Source: Mycobacterium sp. GA-1841 (lineage in GTDB: Bacteria > Actinomycetota > Actinomycetes > Mycobacteriales > Mycobacteriaceae). From it: a DNA stretch of 50,270 bases. Shown piece after piece: positions 34,910 through 44,534 of the stretch (position 1 is the stretch's first letter; each line of letters begins with the position of its first letter). The DNA is taken from positions 1 to 50,270 of the forward strand of contig NZ_MBEQ01000020.1 of assembly GCF_001954135.1 (NCBI RefSeq), given 5' to 3'. A program made the translations under genes and the position numbers. The notes beneath the pieces were generated by a model. It saw nothing but the letters and a program-made list of their open reading frames with translations, searched no databases and was not told the DNA's origin.

Positions 34910-34953
34910 TTCGGTATGGACAACGCAGTACTGCGAAGCGAAAGGCAGCTGAA

Positions 34954-36306
34954 GTGGCTTCCGACCTGTTTTCCCAAGTGGTCAACTCCGGGCCGGGCTC
35001 GTTCCTGGCCAAGCAGCTGGGCGTACCGCAGCCCGAGACCCTGCGCCGCTACCGCGCCGGCGATCCGCCCCTGGCCGGCTCCCTGCTGATCGGCGGAGAG
35101 GGCCGCGTCGCCGAGCCCCTGCGCGCGGCCCTGGCCGAGGACTACGACGTCGTCTCCAACAACATCGGCGGCCGCTGGGCCGACTCCTTCGGCGGTGTGG
35201 TGCTGGATGCCACCGGCATCACCGACGCCGACGGCCTCAAAGAGCTCTACAAGTTCTTCACGCCGGTGTTGCGCAACCTCGGTTCGTGCGCGCGGGTGGT
35301 CCTCATCGGCACCACGCCGGAACAGGCCGGCAGCGTGCACGCCCAGATCGCGCAACGCGCCCTGGAGGGCTTCACCCGCTCGCTGGGCAAGGAGCTGCGC
35401 CGCGGCGCCACCGTCTCACTGGTCTACCTGGCCGCCGATGTCAAGCCCGGCGCCACCGGCCTGGAGTCCACGATGCGGTTCATCCTCTCGGCCAAGTCGG
35501 CCTACGTCGACGGACAGGTGTACCGGGTCGGTGCCGCCGATTCGACCCCGCCGGCCGACTGGGACAAGCCGCTGGCCGGCAAGGTCGCCGTGGTCACCGG
35601 CGCGGCCCGCGGAATCGGTGCGACGATCGCCGAGGTGTTCGCCCGCGACGGCGCGATCGTGGTCGCGGTCGACGTTCCCCAGGCCTCCGATGATCTGCAC
35701 AAGGTCGCCCACAAGGTGGGTGGGACGGCGTTGACGCTGGATGTCACCGCCGATGACGCGGTCGACACCATCGCCGCGCACGTCACCGAGCATCACGGCG
35801 GCAAGGTCGACGTCCTGGTCAACAACGCCGGCATCACCCGCGACAAGCTGTTGGCCAACATGGACGAAGGCCGGTGGGACGCCGTGATCGCGGTGAACCT
35901 GCTTGCCCCGCAACGGCTCACCGAGGGTCTGGTGGCAGCCGGGGTGCTGGGCGAGGGCGGCCGGGTGGTCGGGCTGTCCTCGATGGCGGGGATCGCCGGT
36001 AACCGCGGGCAGACAAACTACGCCGCCACCAAGGCCGGCATGATCGGACTCACCGAGGCGCTGGCGCCCGTACTGGCCGAGAAAGACATCACCATCAACG
36101 CCGTGGCCCCCGGATTCATCGAGACCAAGATGACCGAGGCCATCCCGCTGGCCACCCGCGAGGTGGGCCGCCGGCTGAACTCGTTGTTCCAGGGCGGCCA
36201 GCCGGTCGACGTGGCCGAGTTGATCGCCTACTTCGCCAGCCCGGCGTCGAACGCGGTGACGGCCAACACGATCCGGGTGTGTGGCCAGGCCATGTTGGGA
36301 GCCTGA
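34954..36306 (+). CDS. fabG4: High-molecular-weight 3-oxoacyl reductase FabG4
   Basis: A 450-residue two-domain short-chain reductase. The N-terminal half is a flavodoxin-like domain that has lost the cofactor motif. The C-terminal half has [28 protein letters not shown] and the Ser-Tyr-Lys triad in [21 protein letters not shown]. FabG4 reduces 3-oxoacyl thioesters with NADH, in contrast to the NADPH-dependent FabG1. The start is GTG 34954 with AAAGG upstream, and it matches the known [19 protein letters not shown] N-terminus. It is followed by htdX, four bases after its stop, forming a reductase-dehydratase pair. Confidence 0.93.
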   Translation: MASDLFSQVVNSGPGSFLAKQLGVPQPETLRRYRAGDPPLAGSLLIGGEGRVAEPLRAALAEDYDVVSNNIGGRWADSFGGVVLDATGITDADGLKELYKFFTPVLRNLGSCARVVLIGTTPEQAGSVHAQIAQRALEGFTRSLGKELRRGATVSLVYLAADVKPGATGLESTMRFILSAKSAYVDGQVYRVGAADSTPPADWDKPLAGKVAVVTGAARGIGATIAEVFARDGAIVVAVDVPQASDDLHKVAHKVGGTALTLDVTADDAVDTIAAHVTEHHGGKVDVLVNNAGITRDKLLANMDEGRWDAVIAVNLLAPQRLTEGLVAAGVLGEGGRVVGLSSMAGIAGNRGQTNYAATKAGMIGLTEALAPVLAEKDITINAVAPGFIETKMTEAIPLATREVGRRLNSLFQGGQPVDVAELIAYFASPASNAVTANTIRVCGQAMLGA

Positions 36307-36310
36307 ACCG

Positions 36311-37135
36311 GTGAACAACATGCTGCGCGCCGTAGTCGGGGCATTGCCGTTCATCCCCCGCACCGAGAGCTTGCCGGCGCACACCGTCACGGTCGAGCAT
36401 CTGCCGATCGACCCGGCCAACGTCGCCGCCTATGCACAGGTGACCGGCCTGCGCTTCGGCGACACGCTGCCGCTGACCTACCCGTTCGCACTGACCTTCC
36501 CGACGGTGATGTCGCTGGTCACCGGATTCGATTTCCCGTTCGCCGCAATGGGTTCGGTGCACATCGAGAACCACATCACCCAGTACCGGCCGATCAAGGT
36601 GACTGATGACGTGAGCGCCGCGGTCCATGCTGAGAACCTGCGGGAGCACCGCAAGGGCCTGTTGGTGGACATCGTCACCGAGCTCAAGGTCGGCAACGAT
36701 GTGGCCTGGCACCAGGTGACGACGTTCCTGCATCAGCAGAAGACCAGCCTGTCCGGGGAACCGAAGCCGGAACCGCAGAAGCAGCCGAAGCTTCCGCCGC
36801 CCAATGCGATTCTGAGCATCACACCGGGCGAGATCCGTCAGTACGCATCGATCGGCGGGGACCACAACCCCATCCACACCAACGGGTTGGCCGCGAAGCT
36901 GTTCGGCTTCCCCACCGTGATCGCGCACGGAATGTTCAGTGCGGCTGCGGTGCTGGCCAATATCGAGGGCCAACTGCCCGATGCGGTGAAGTACTCGGTG
37001 CGGTTCGCCAAGCCGGTGGTGCTGCCGGCCAAGGCCGGGCTCTATGTCGAGCGTGACGCCGACGGCTGGGAGCTGACCCTGCGCCACCTCAAGAAGGGCT
37101 ACCCGCACCTGTCGGCGACGGTCAGCGGGCTCTGA
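36311..37135 (+). CDS. htdX: 3-hydroxyacyl-thioester dehydratase HtdX
   Basis: A 274-residue MaoC-like double hotdog protein. The hydratase motif YASIGGDHNPIHTNGLAAKLFGF is in the C-terminal half, with the catalytic Asp and His in it. HtdX dehydrates or hydrates 3-hydroxyacyl thioesters and pairs with FabG4 (Rv0241c beside Rv0242c). The GTG at 36311 is chosen because GGGAG lies about eight bases upstream; the ATG at 36320 is also possible. The ATG at 36281 lies within fabG4 and is unlikely. A bidirectional hairpin follows its stop. Confidence 0.9.
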   Translation: MNNMLRAVVGALPFIPRTESLPAHTVTVEHLPIDPANVAAYAQVTGLRFGDTLPLTYPFALTFPTVMSLVTGFDFPFAAMGSVHIENHITQYRPIKVTDDVSAAVHAENLREHRKGLLVDIVTELKVGNDVAWHQVTTFLHQQKTSLSGEPKPEPQKQPKLPPPNAILSITPGEIRQYASIGGDHNPIHTNGLAAKLFGFPTVIAHGMFSAAAVLANIEGQLPDAVKYSVRFAKPVVLPAKAGLYVERDADGWELTLRHLKKGYPHLSATVSGL

Positions 37136-37149
37136 GCCTGGATTTTCCC

Positions 37150-37211
37150 CGCGAGCAGACATAAAACTGCCCATTTCCGCGCGAAAGTGGGCAGTTTTAT
37201 GTCTGCTCGCG
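37150..37211. terminator. Hairpin at htdX/jetC convergent junction (repeat family copy 3)
   Basis: The arms 37150-37173 and 37188-37211 are perfectly complementary over 24 bp, starting CGCGAGCAGACATAAAA. The interior can extend with TTTC/GAAAG and one bulge. It lies 15 bases after the htdX stop and 15 bases before the jetC stop. It is the most regular of the three copies of this hairpin family. Confidence 0.8.
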
Positions 37212-37225
37212 ATAACGACGGGACC

Positions 37226-40200
37226 TCAGGCGCTCGGTACCGCCTCGCCCGAAGTGCGTCGCAGATCGGCGAATTCGGAGATCGACGCCGAGGTGACCGA
37301 CGCGACCGGCCGGGCATTGGGCGCCGAGGCATCGGACTTCGACACCATCACCACGTTGTCGATGTAGGGCTGGATGGTGGTGCTGTTCTGCACCGTCGAC
37401 ACGATCACCAGCTGGAACCCGAACTTCCGGAACGCCGAGAGCGCCTGCTGGGCGAACTGCGGATCGGACTTGGAGAACGCCTCGTCCAACATGAGTTGGG
37501 CGAACAGCGGCCGGGTGTCGTTGCTGTCCGGGTTGGCCAGGTTGAAGCTCAGTGCCCCGGCCAAACAGAACGCCATCAGCTTCTCCTGCTCCCCGCCGGA
37601 GTTGTCACCGGAGTTGCTGTAGGTGCGGATCACCTCACCGGTCTCGGCGTCACGCTCCTCGCAGTACAGGACGAACCGGTTGCGTACGTCCAGGGCGTCA
37701 CGGGTCCACTGCCGGTCCTCGGGTGTGGTGCCGGCCAACAGCTTTCGCAGCTGCAGGATGTCGGTGTACTGCTCGAACATCGCGGTCTCGTCACCGAAGC
37801 TGACCAGCGACACCCGTGACGAGATCCGTTGCGCCTTCTCGTTGAGCTCGTCGACGGCGGCCAGGTGGCGGGTACCGGCGTGCAACGTCAACCGGGTGCC
37901 GCGGTTGAACTCCACTGCGCCGAGGCCGGTGTTGACCCGGGCGATCTGCTCGGTGATGCGCCGGGCCTCGTTGTCGGCGATCATGTGCAGGTTCAGGATC
38001 GCACCGGGTGCCTGTTCGGTGATCAACCGCTGCATGCGCTCGTAGGCGTCGGGCAGTTCCCGCTCGTCGATGCGCCGGCACAGCGCCACGTAGTCGTGCA
38101 CCCGCTCGTCGAACACGTCGCTGTCGTTGGGAATCGCGTCCGGGAACGAGCTGTCGTACGCGGACATGATGCCGGCCAGCTCATCGTGTGAGCGGTTGCG
38201 GTCCGCCCGCAGCCGGTCACGCTCGCGACCGATGACCCGGGCCAATTCGCTTCGGTACGGCTCGGATTCGAGCAGTTCCAGCGGCAAGGCCATGTCGGCG
38301 GCATAACCGTCGATGGTGTCGCGGGTGTGCTGCGGAAGCTCGGTGGAGCCGAGCCGATCGGTCAGCGCCTCACTCAGTTCCAGAAGCGCGGTTCGCCTGC
38401 GGTCCAGGGTGGTCTCGCGCTCGTTGAGCGAGCCGATCTGCTGGATGACCTTCTCGACCCGTTCCCAGCACTCATCGGCCCGCTGTTGCAGCCGCTCGGC
38501 ATCAGGGTTGTCCGAGACCAGCAGATCGTGTTCGTCCTGCAGCCGCTCGAGCACCGCGTCGACCGAGTCGGTGTCGATGTCGCTCCACTGCATGTACTGG
38601 TCGCACAGCGCGCGGCAGGCTCGCTCCCGCGACTGCAATTGACCACGGTGCTCGTCGAGCCGCTCGCGGGCGGTGCGTGCGGTCTGGTACACGTCCTGCG
38701 CTGCGGCTAGATCATCCTGCAGCGCTTCGATTTTCGCTGCGGTACCGCCGAGGAAGATGTAGTCCGACGGCCGCAGCCGTGAGCGATCGTCCTTGATCGA
38801 CAGCCGGCCACTGTCCTTGCGCAGCCCCTGGTCGGTGACGGCCCGGGACTGCTGGGTGAATTCCTCGGGGCCGTCGACACACACATGGTCCCCGACGCTT
38901 GCGATCACGTTGAGGGCTTCTACGGCGCTGTCGTGAGTGGGATCGGCCAACTGCAGTTTGGTGGCCAGCGTTCCGGGTTGCGGCGTGCGCAGTTGCGCAC
39001 CGTGCTGGACGTGCTGCAACTGGATGCGCCCGCGCATGTCGTTCTCGTTGACGAATCGCAGGGCGCGGTCCAGGTACGCCTCGGGTACGAGCAGCCGTAA
39101 ACCCGCTCCGCGCAACACTTTCTCGACGGCCAGCCGCCAGCGGGTCTCCTCGGGCTTGAGCTCCATCAGTTCGGCGACGTAGACCAGGTCCCGCTCCGAG
39201 ATGTCGAGCGCCCGGGCGATCCGCGCCCGCATCTCGTACTCGGTCCTGGGTAGTGGTGAGCCCAACCGCTGCACCCGCTCAAGCTCGGCTTCCACGCTCT
39301 CCCGGGTTTCGCGGGCCCGCACCTCCTTGGCCGAGGCCTCGACGTAGGGCTGGTTGCCGGTGAACAGTTCCCGGTGCAGCCGGTCGGCCTCGTCCATCAA
39401 GGTCTCGCGCAACGACCAGAATTCCTCACCGTTGTCCGGCGGTGTCAGCCCCAGCGAGGTGACCTTGTCCTCGTAGGCGCTGCGCCGCCGCGACACCTCT
39501 TCGCTGACCCGTTCGGCCTCGGTCAGTCGCTGCTGCAACGGCACCAGATCCACCGTCATGGTGTTGATCTGCGCCATCAGCGAGTTGTGCTCGTTCTTCA
39601 GTTGCCGCTGCTGGGAACCGAACTCGTCACGCTGGGCGCCGAGCTGGGTGATCTGATCGTCGAGGTTGTCGATCTCCGGGCCGGCCTGCGCCAACCGCAG
39701 GTGGTCGACATAGTCGCGGATCATCGCGTTGTCGATGGTGTCGATCACCCCGAACTTCGCCGCCTCGTCGGCGTAACGGGCCTGCACCGCAGCGATGTTG
39801 CCCAGGGTGTTGCGTTTACGCCGGGCCACGTCGAGCAGACCGCGAGCCTCGACCAACGGATTGATCTGCTCGAGGGCCTCTTCCACCCCACTGAGGCTGA
39901 CCGGCTCGTCGAGCATGAATTCCCGGACGAATTGCTCCAGACCGCCAACGCTTTTCAACGACTTCGCCTTGCCCAGCAGCTGCTGGGCGGCCTCCGAAGC
40001 CCGAATGCCGATGCTGGAGTACAGCTGCGCGAGGTACTGGCTCTCGCTGCGGCCGCCGGTCCAGCCGTCGTCGCGGAACACCGCGGCGTCATAACCGTTG
40101 GACGCCCACCGGTTGCACAGGCCGAAGATGTCCCGGTCGGCATCGATCAGGTAGTAGCGACTTCCTGGGTCCGAGGTCTTCTCCGCCGCAAGCCATTTGA

Positions 40201-40588
40201 GCACGAGTCCGGTGACCGCGCGTCCGCTGCGGTCGCTGTAGGTGACCGCGACCGCCGACCAGGCCGGACCCGTCCCACGCAGGTACATGATCTGGCGGCT
40301 GGTGCCCTCGCGGCGCTCGCCCCAGGCACCGCGCACGTACTTGTCCACAGTGCGCTTGCCGGTGCCCGAGCCGGCGGCGGTGGTATCCCCGGAGGCGTTG
40401 AAGTTACGCCGGTGCGACGGCAGGAACGCCAGCGAAATCGCATCCAGCAGTGAGGATTTACCGCTTCCGGACGAGCCGGTGATCAGGGTGCCCTGCGGGC
40501 TGAACGGGATCGAGTGGTACCCGTCGAACACACCCCAGTTGATGACCTGCAGGCGCGACAGATAGAACTGGTTGGTCGGTTCAGCCAT
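37226..40588 (-). CDS. jetC: SMC-like ATPase JetC/EptC/MksB
   Basis: A 1120-residue SMC-like ATPase. Walker A is GSSGSGKS at residues 38-45; the ABC signature SGGEQEKL begins near residue 997; Walker B is LMLDE at about 1032-1036. Long coiled-coil segments fill the middle. It is the motor of the JetABC (MksBEF, mycobacterial EptABC) condensin, which extrudes DNA loops and in Wadjet systems marks circular plasmids for cutting. In M. smegmatis a mutation in EptC relaxes plasmid exclusion. It overlaps jetB by 8 nt and is the last gene of the operon. The usual nuclease gene jetD does not follow. Confidence 0.9.
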   Translation of the reverse strand: MAEPTNQFYLSRLQVINWGVFDGYHSIPFSPQGTLITGSSGSGKSSLLDAISLAFLPSHRRNFNASGDTTAAGSGTGKRTVDKYVRGAWGERREGTSRQIMYLRGTGPAWSAVAVTYSDRSGRAVTGLVLKWLAAEKTSDPGSRYYLIDADRDIFGLCNRWASNGYDAAVFRDDGWTGGRSESQYLAQLYSSIGIRASEAAQQLLGKAKSLKSVGGLEQFVREFMLDEPVSLSGVEEALEQINPLVEARGLLDVARRKRNTLGNIAAVQARYADEAAKFGVIDTIDNAMIRDYVDHLRLAQAGPEIDNLDDQITQLGAQRDEFGSQQRQLKNEHNSLMAQINTMTVDLVPLQQRLTEAERVSEEVSRRRSAYEDKVTSLGLTPPDNGEEFWSLRETLMDEADRLHRELFTGNQPYVEASAKEVRARETRESVEAELERVQRLGSPLPRTEYEMRARIARALDISERDLVYVAELMELKPEETRWRLAVEKVLRGAGLRLLVPEAYLDRALRFVNENDMRGRIQLQHVQHGAQLRTPQPGTLATKLQLADPTHDSAVEALNVIASVGDHVCVDGPEEFTQQSRAVTDQGLRKDSGRLSIKDDRSRLRPSDYIFLGGTAAKIEALQDDLAAAQDVYQTARTARERLDEHRGQLQSRERACRALCDQYMQWSDIDTDSVDAVLERLQDEHDLLVSDNPDAERLQQRADECWERVEKVIQQIGSLNERETTLDRRRTALLELSEALTDRLGSTELPQHTRDTIDGYAADMALPLELLESEPYRSELARVIGRERDRLRADRNRSHDELAGIMSAYDSSFPDAIPNDSDVFDERVHDYVALCRRIDERELPDAYERMQRLITEQAPGAILNLHMIADNEARRITEQIARVNTGLGAVEFNRGTRLTLHAGTRHLAAVDELNEKAQRISSRVSLVSFGDETAMFEQYTDILQLRKLLAGTTPEDRQWTRDALDVRNRFVLYCEERDAETGEVIRTYSNSGDNSGGEQEKLMAFCLAGALSFNLANPDSNDTRPLFAQLMLDEAFSKSDPQFAQQALSAFRKFGFQLVIVSTVQNSTTIQPYIDNVVMVSKSDASAPNARPVASVTSASISEFADLRRTSGEAVPSA

Positions 40589-41315
40589 GTGCGTCCACTT
40601 CGTCGGAGAGCCGTTCAGATGTGCCCGTGCCGTTCGCCGCCCGCTTGAGCTGCTCGAACTGCTGCTGCAGTTCGGTGATCATCGATGCCGTCATGATCGC
40701 GTTCACCACCGGGCTGATGGTGAAGCTGTCTTCGTCTTCCCGGTTTCGGGCCAGCATCTCGATGTCGGTGAGCCGCTCGATCGCGTTGTCGATCCGTTTG
40801 TCGAACGAGGCGGTGTCCCGGTCGGTGTCGTTGTTGACCCCGGCGAACAACTCGTGGATCTCGTCGCGGCTGATCAGGACGTTCTCGTCGCGCGCGGCCG
40901 CACGCATCAGCTTGGCCAGGTGCAGGGCCAGGACCGAGTCGTAGGTGTTGAGCGTCTCGCGGCGCAGCAGCCGGCGCCGCCACTGTGATTCGTAGTCGGC
41001 CTGTTCGACGTAGGCGATGTCGTGGTCGTCCGAGATGCACAGTCGCATGTCGAGTTCCGAGAGCCGCACCGTGAGTTCGCTGCGGTAGCGCGTGACCCAT
41101 GACCACAGTTCGGAGTGATTGTCCTTGCTGACGTAGCGGCGCGACAGCAGGTGCTGCAGCGCCCAGCAGGCCCGGTCGGGAAGCTCGCTGACATCGCCGT
41201 CGAATCGGGGCGCGCGGTGCGCTTCGACGGACTGCTCGACAGCGTCGATGCTGGGCAGGGCATCGAAATCGATCGCCGCATCGGAAACGGGCGAGGTGTC
41301 CGGGGTGTCGGTCAT
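40581..41315 (-). CDS. jetB: JetB/EptB/MksE-type subunit (DUF4194)
   Basis: A 244-residue DUF4194 protein, the MukE-like subunit of the JetABC complex. Winged-helix-like blocks such as [24 protein letters not shown] and [24 protein letters not shown] are visible. It bridges the kleisin JetA to the SMC heads. The ATG at 41315 overlaps the jetA stop as ATGA, and its end overlaps jetC, so all three are coupled. The longer upstream frame is a shadow of jetA. Confidence 0.88.
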   Translation of the reverse strand: MTDTPDTSPVSDAAIDFDALPSIDAVEQSVEAHRAPRFDGDVSELPDRACWALQHLLSRRYVSKDNHSELWSWVTRYRSELTVRLSELDMRLCISDDHDIAYVEQADYESQWRRRLLRRETLNTYDSVLALHLAKLMRAAARDENVLISRDEIHELFAGVNNDTDRDTASFDKRIDNAIERLTDIEMLARNREDEDSFTISPVVNAIMTASMITELQQQFEQLKRAANGTGTSERLSDEVDAHG

Positions 41316-42796
41316 AGCATGCTCTCGCTGGCAGTAGGGATCGGCTCGGTGAAAACCAGCCGGGGGATCTCGATTTCGCGGTCGACGCCTTCCAGCGACC
41401 GGAACCGCACGCGCACCGACTCGGCGTCTTCGGGAGTGGGTTGCTTGAGCGCCCAGGACCACAGCACGATCACGTGCCCCAGGTAAGCCGAGTCCAGCAG
41501 TTCGATCGCCGCGGGCAAAGACAACGGTCCGGAAGCGACGGCACCGTTGACCAACTCGGCCAACTCGGCCGCATCCACCTGGGATGCCAGCGCGGAGAAC
41601 GCCGAGAGGTTCACCTCGCCCTCGGACGGCTCGGCCTGCGAGGGCGGGATGGCGTCACGAATCTTGAAGGCCACGGCGCCGATGGAGTTGAAGTCCGTCC
41701 GAACCAGGGGAACCTCGATACCGAGGCGGCTGTCGGCGAGGGAGACGCTGAGCAGGTCATGTGCGCTGGCCAGCGCATCGTTGAGCTGGCGGGTGACGCC
41801 CCGGCTGTGCTCCAAGGTGCCCGACGCCACGAACCGCTTGATCCGGCGGGCACAGCGCTGCCGGGTCCGGCCCACCTCGGCGGTCTGGGCCGACACCAGG
41901 CTGAAGAATCCGGTCATCACCTCACGCAGGCTCGGATCCAGATGCGGGAGTTCGCGGGTGACCGCCTCGATGTCGGCGACCAACGCTGCCCGCTGGTCGG
42001 GGTCCTGGATCATCCGGGTGAACGCGGTGTAGGACGCGCTCTCACGAGAGGCGAACAACGACTCGTAGTCGTCGAACAGTTGGCGCTGGCGTTCCCGGTA
42101 ACCCAGATCGGTGTCGGCGGAGGCGTCCAACAATCTGGTGGTGATGCGGTTGAGCATGCTGCCGTACTGGCCGATGTCGGAGACGATCTGCTCCATCTGC
42201 AACGCGATGGCCCGCGCCTCGTCCTCGACGTCGACCAAGTCGGGTTCGGGACGCTGCCCCTGCTCCAGCGCATCCAATTCGTCGCGCAACTTGGCGATTT
42301 CGGCTTCGATGTCGGCGCGGATGCGTTCCGGGTCGTTGCTGACCTGTCCGGCGACCCGGCGCAGCCCGGCCGCGATGCCGGTGATCGAGCCGCCGGTGGC
42401 GATCGTGTCCTCGCGGCGCATACGGCGGGCGAAATCCAGCACGGCCCGCGCCTCGTACGTCAGGTAGCAGACGTTGCGCTCGCTGCCCCCCGACTGCTCG
42501 GTGACGCGGTGCAACCAGCCCTGGCTGGCCCAGTACTTGATCAAGGCCAGTCCCGACTGCTCGGTGTCGGAGCCGAGATCGGACAGGTCGCGTTCCAACC
42601 GCACCACCAATTCGGTCTCGGTGAGCTTGGCCCCACGGTCCAAATGGCGTTCCATCAGCGTGAGGTAGGTGGCCAGGTTGTTCGTCACCAACAACCGTGC
42701 CGATCGGGAATCGGCCAGCTCAGAGTTGAGCTGGTAGAGCTGTTCCAGCGCTCCGCCACCGCCGGCGGCAGGCCGATTGCCGGTGGCCTCAGGCAT
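41312..42796 (-). CDS. jetA: JetA/EptA/MksF-type kleisin (DUF3375)
   Basis: A 494-residue DUF3375 protein, the MukF-like kleisin of the Jet/Mks complex. It begins with a winged-helix region (ALEQLYQLNSELADSRSARLLV...YLTLMERHL) and has coiled-coil stretches in the middle (ERIRADIEAEIAKLRDELDALEQ). It holds the SMC head dimer together with JetB. The start MPEATGNRP at 42796 has AAGGG upstream; the 101 extra codons to 43099 lie over the divergent gene and are rejected. It is the first gene of the operon; no gene between it and the divergent methyltransferase could be jetD. Confidence 0.88.
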   Translation of the reverse strand: MPEATGNRPAAGGGGALEQLYQLNSELADSRSARLLVTNNLATYLTLMERHLDRGAKLTETELVVRLERDLSDLGSDTEQSGLALIKYWASQGWLHRVTEQSGGSERNVCYLTYEARAVLDFARRMRREDTIATGGSITGIAAGLRRVAGQVSNDPERIRADIEAEIAKLRDELDALEQGQRPEPDLVDVEDEARAIALQMEQIVSDIGQYGSMLNRITTRLLDASADTDLGYRERQRQLFDDYESLFASRESASYTAFTRMIQDPDQRAALVADIEAVTRELPHLDPSLREVMTGFFSLVSAQTAEVGRTRQRCARRIKRFVASGTLEHSRGVTRQLNDALASAHDLLSVSLADSRLGIEVPLVRTDFNSIGAVAFKIRDAIPPSQAEPSEGEVNLSAFSALASQVDAAELAELVNGAVASGPLSLPAAIELLDSAYLGHVIVLWSWALKQPTPEDAESVRVRFRSLEGVDREIEIPRLVFTEPIPTASESML

Positions 42797-42900
42797 GGCC
42801 GGCCCTTCGTTTCGCAATGGACATCGGCCCCACTTTATGCGGCTGACATGAGGGGCCCGTCGCCCGTTCGGTTTGCTGACCGCCACGGTTGTGGCCGATA

Positions 42901-44028
42901 GTGACCAACGCCTCAGCACCGGTGCCCTACAGTCATCCGGTGCCCGCTGCGAAGGTCCCGCCCGCCCGGCTCGTTCGCGCCGTCGAACGCGTCCGCCACC
43001 ATCTGCGTCGCCTGCATCAACGTGCGGTTCCGCCGCCTGCCGCGGTGCTCGAGATGATCCTGGGTGCCTGGGTGGCCCAGGGCATCGCCGCCGCCGCACA
43101 GCTCGGGGTGGCCGACGCGCTGGCCGATGGCCCGCTGCGTGCCGAGGAGCTGGCCGCCCGCGTCGAGGCCAATCCGGACGCCCTGGACCGGCTGATGCGC
43201 GCCCTGGTCGGCGAGGGCATCTTCCGTCGCACGTCCGACGGTCGTTATGCGCTCAACGCGCTGGGTGACACCTTGCGAAAAGACGCACCGGTCTCGATCG
43301 CCGGGATGGCGAAGTTCGTCGGCTCACCGCAGCATCGTGAGCACTGGAGCCATCTGGCCGACGCGATCCGTACCGGCGAGGCCGTCATCCCCACGCTGCG
43401 CGGCATGAAGACGTTCGACTACATCGTGTCCGACCCCGAACTCGGCGCGATCTTCAACGACGCCATGACCAGCATCTCCGAACTGGCGATCGCACCGGTG
43501 GTCGCGGCCTACGACTTCTCCCGGTTTTCCACGATCGCCGACGTCGGCGGCGGCCACGGCCGACTGCTGGCGGCCATCCTCGAAGCCACCCCGGCCGCCC
43601 GCGGAGTGCTCTACGACCTGCCTCAGGTGGTCGAGGGGGCGCCGGAACTGCTGAACAGGTACGGGGTGGCCGATCGGGTTCGCATCGTCGCGGGCTCGTT
43701 CTTCGAGAGCGTCCCGCCGGGCGCCGACGCCTACCTGATGAAGAACATCATCCACGACTGGCCCGATACCGAGGCGCTGACGATCTTGCGCAACGTCCGC
43801 ACGGCTGCCGCCCCGGGGACCACGCTGCTGCTGATCGAAGGCGTGATACCCGATCACGATCGCGAGTACCTCGGCAAGTGGACCGACATGGAGATGCTGA
43901 TCGGCATCGCCGCGCAGGAACGCAGCGCCGATGGCTACCGAAAGTTGTACGAGCAGGCCGGGTTCCGGCTGAACCGCGTGGTCCAGACCGCCTCGCCGTT
44001 CAGTGTGGTGGAAGGTACGGCGGTCTAG
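42901..44028 (+). CDS. SAM-dependent O-methyltransferase (family 2, plant/hydroxyneurosporene type)
   Basis: A protein of about 375 residues. A winged-helix dimerisation region at the N-terminus (VLEMILGAWVAQGIAAAAQLGVADALADG) is followed by a SAM-binding domain with IADVGGGHGRLLAAIL and the MKNIIHDWPD motif, which contains the catalytic His. This is the family of O-methyltransferases acting on small hydroxylated molecules; the substrate is unknown. The start is uncertain: GTG 42901 is used, with GTG 42940 and TTG 42889 possible. Its TAG stop overlaps the opposite-strand lipoprotein stop in a shared CTAG. Confidence 0.82.
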   Translation: MTNASAPVPYSHPVPAAKVPPARLVRAVERVRHHLRRLHQRAVPPPAAVLEMILGAWVAQGIAAAAQLGVADALADGPLRAEELAARVEANPDALDRLMRALVGEGIFRRTSDGRYALNALGDTLRKDAPVSIAGMAKFVGSPQHREHWSHLADAIRTGEAVIPTLRGMKTFDYIVSDPELGAIFNDAMTSISELAIAPVVAAYDFSRFSTIADVGGGHGRLLAAILEATPAARGVLYDLPQVVEGAPELLNRYGVADRVRIVAGSFFESVPPGADAYLMKNIIHDWPDTEALTILRNVRTAAAPGTTLLLIEGVIPDHDREYLGKWTDMEMLIGIAAQERSADGYRKLYEQAGFRLNRVVQTASPFSVVEGTAV

Positions 44029-44534
44029 TCCTCTTCGGCGCACGGCGAGGTCGCCGAAACGTCGAGTGCATAGATGCCGGCCGCATTGGTTCCGGCTTTG
44101 ACCGAGACGATGTAACCGCGGCTGTCGCGGTATGCCTTGTCATTGGGCGGTTCGGGTTCCGGCCGGGTCCACGGGACGGGCTCGAACCCCTGCTCGCGCA
44201 AGGTCTCGATGCGACTGAGGGCCGCCGCGACCAGTTCCTGCGGGGGGTCGACGATCCAGGCGTTGCGCCGCACCCGCCAGGGCGGCCCGGCGGGCATGAA
44301 CGCGTCGTCCGTCCGGCATCCGAGCTTGTCGGCGTGCGCGGGGTCGGGATCGATCGGCTTGTCCACGATCATCGACACGAAGCCGGACACGGTCCGCGCG
44401 GCCTCGGTGACGGTCAAGCTGGTCGGTTGCATCGTCGCCTCACCTTCGACAGCGGGCCGATCCGACCGGAAGAACCCGCACGAGCTCGTCAACACCAACA
44501 GCGTCGTCATGAAAAGCGTTGTGACTATCTTCAT
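44025..44534 (-). CDS. Putative lipoprotein of T7SS-like operon
   Basis: A 169-residue protein with an N-terminal signal sequence ending LTSSC19; the Thr at -3 makes the lipobox imperfect but plausible. The rest is hydrophilic with three further cysteines (KLGCR, and SPC near the end with the lipobox one). I do not recognise the domain. The start overlaps the DUF1023 stop as ATGA, so it is the third gene of the espC-like/DUF1023 operon. A partner or immunity-type protein for the hydrolase is a reasonable guess but is not shown. Confidence 0.7.
   Translation of the reverse strand: MKIVTTLFMTTLLVLTSSCGFFRSDRPAVEGEATMQPTSLTVTEAARTVSGFVSMIVDKPIDPDPAHADKLGCRTDDAFMPAGPPWRVRRNAWIVDPPQELVAAALSRIETLREQGFEPVPWTRPEPEPPNDKAYRDSRGYIVSVKAGTNAAGIYALDVSATSPCAEED

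Noticed and set aside
42797..43099. N-terminal extension of jetA by 101 residues
   Set aside because: It overlaps the divergent methyltransferase gene, has Arg/Pro-rich shadow-like composition, and the ATG at 42796 has its own ribosome site.
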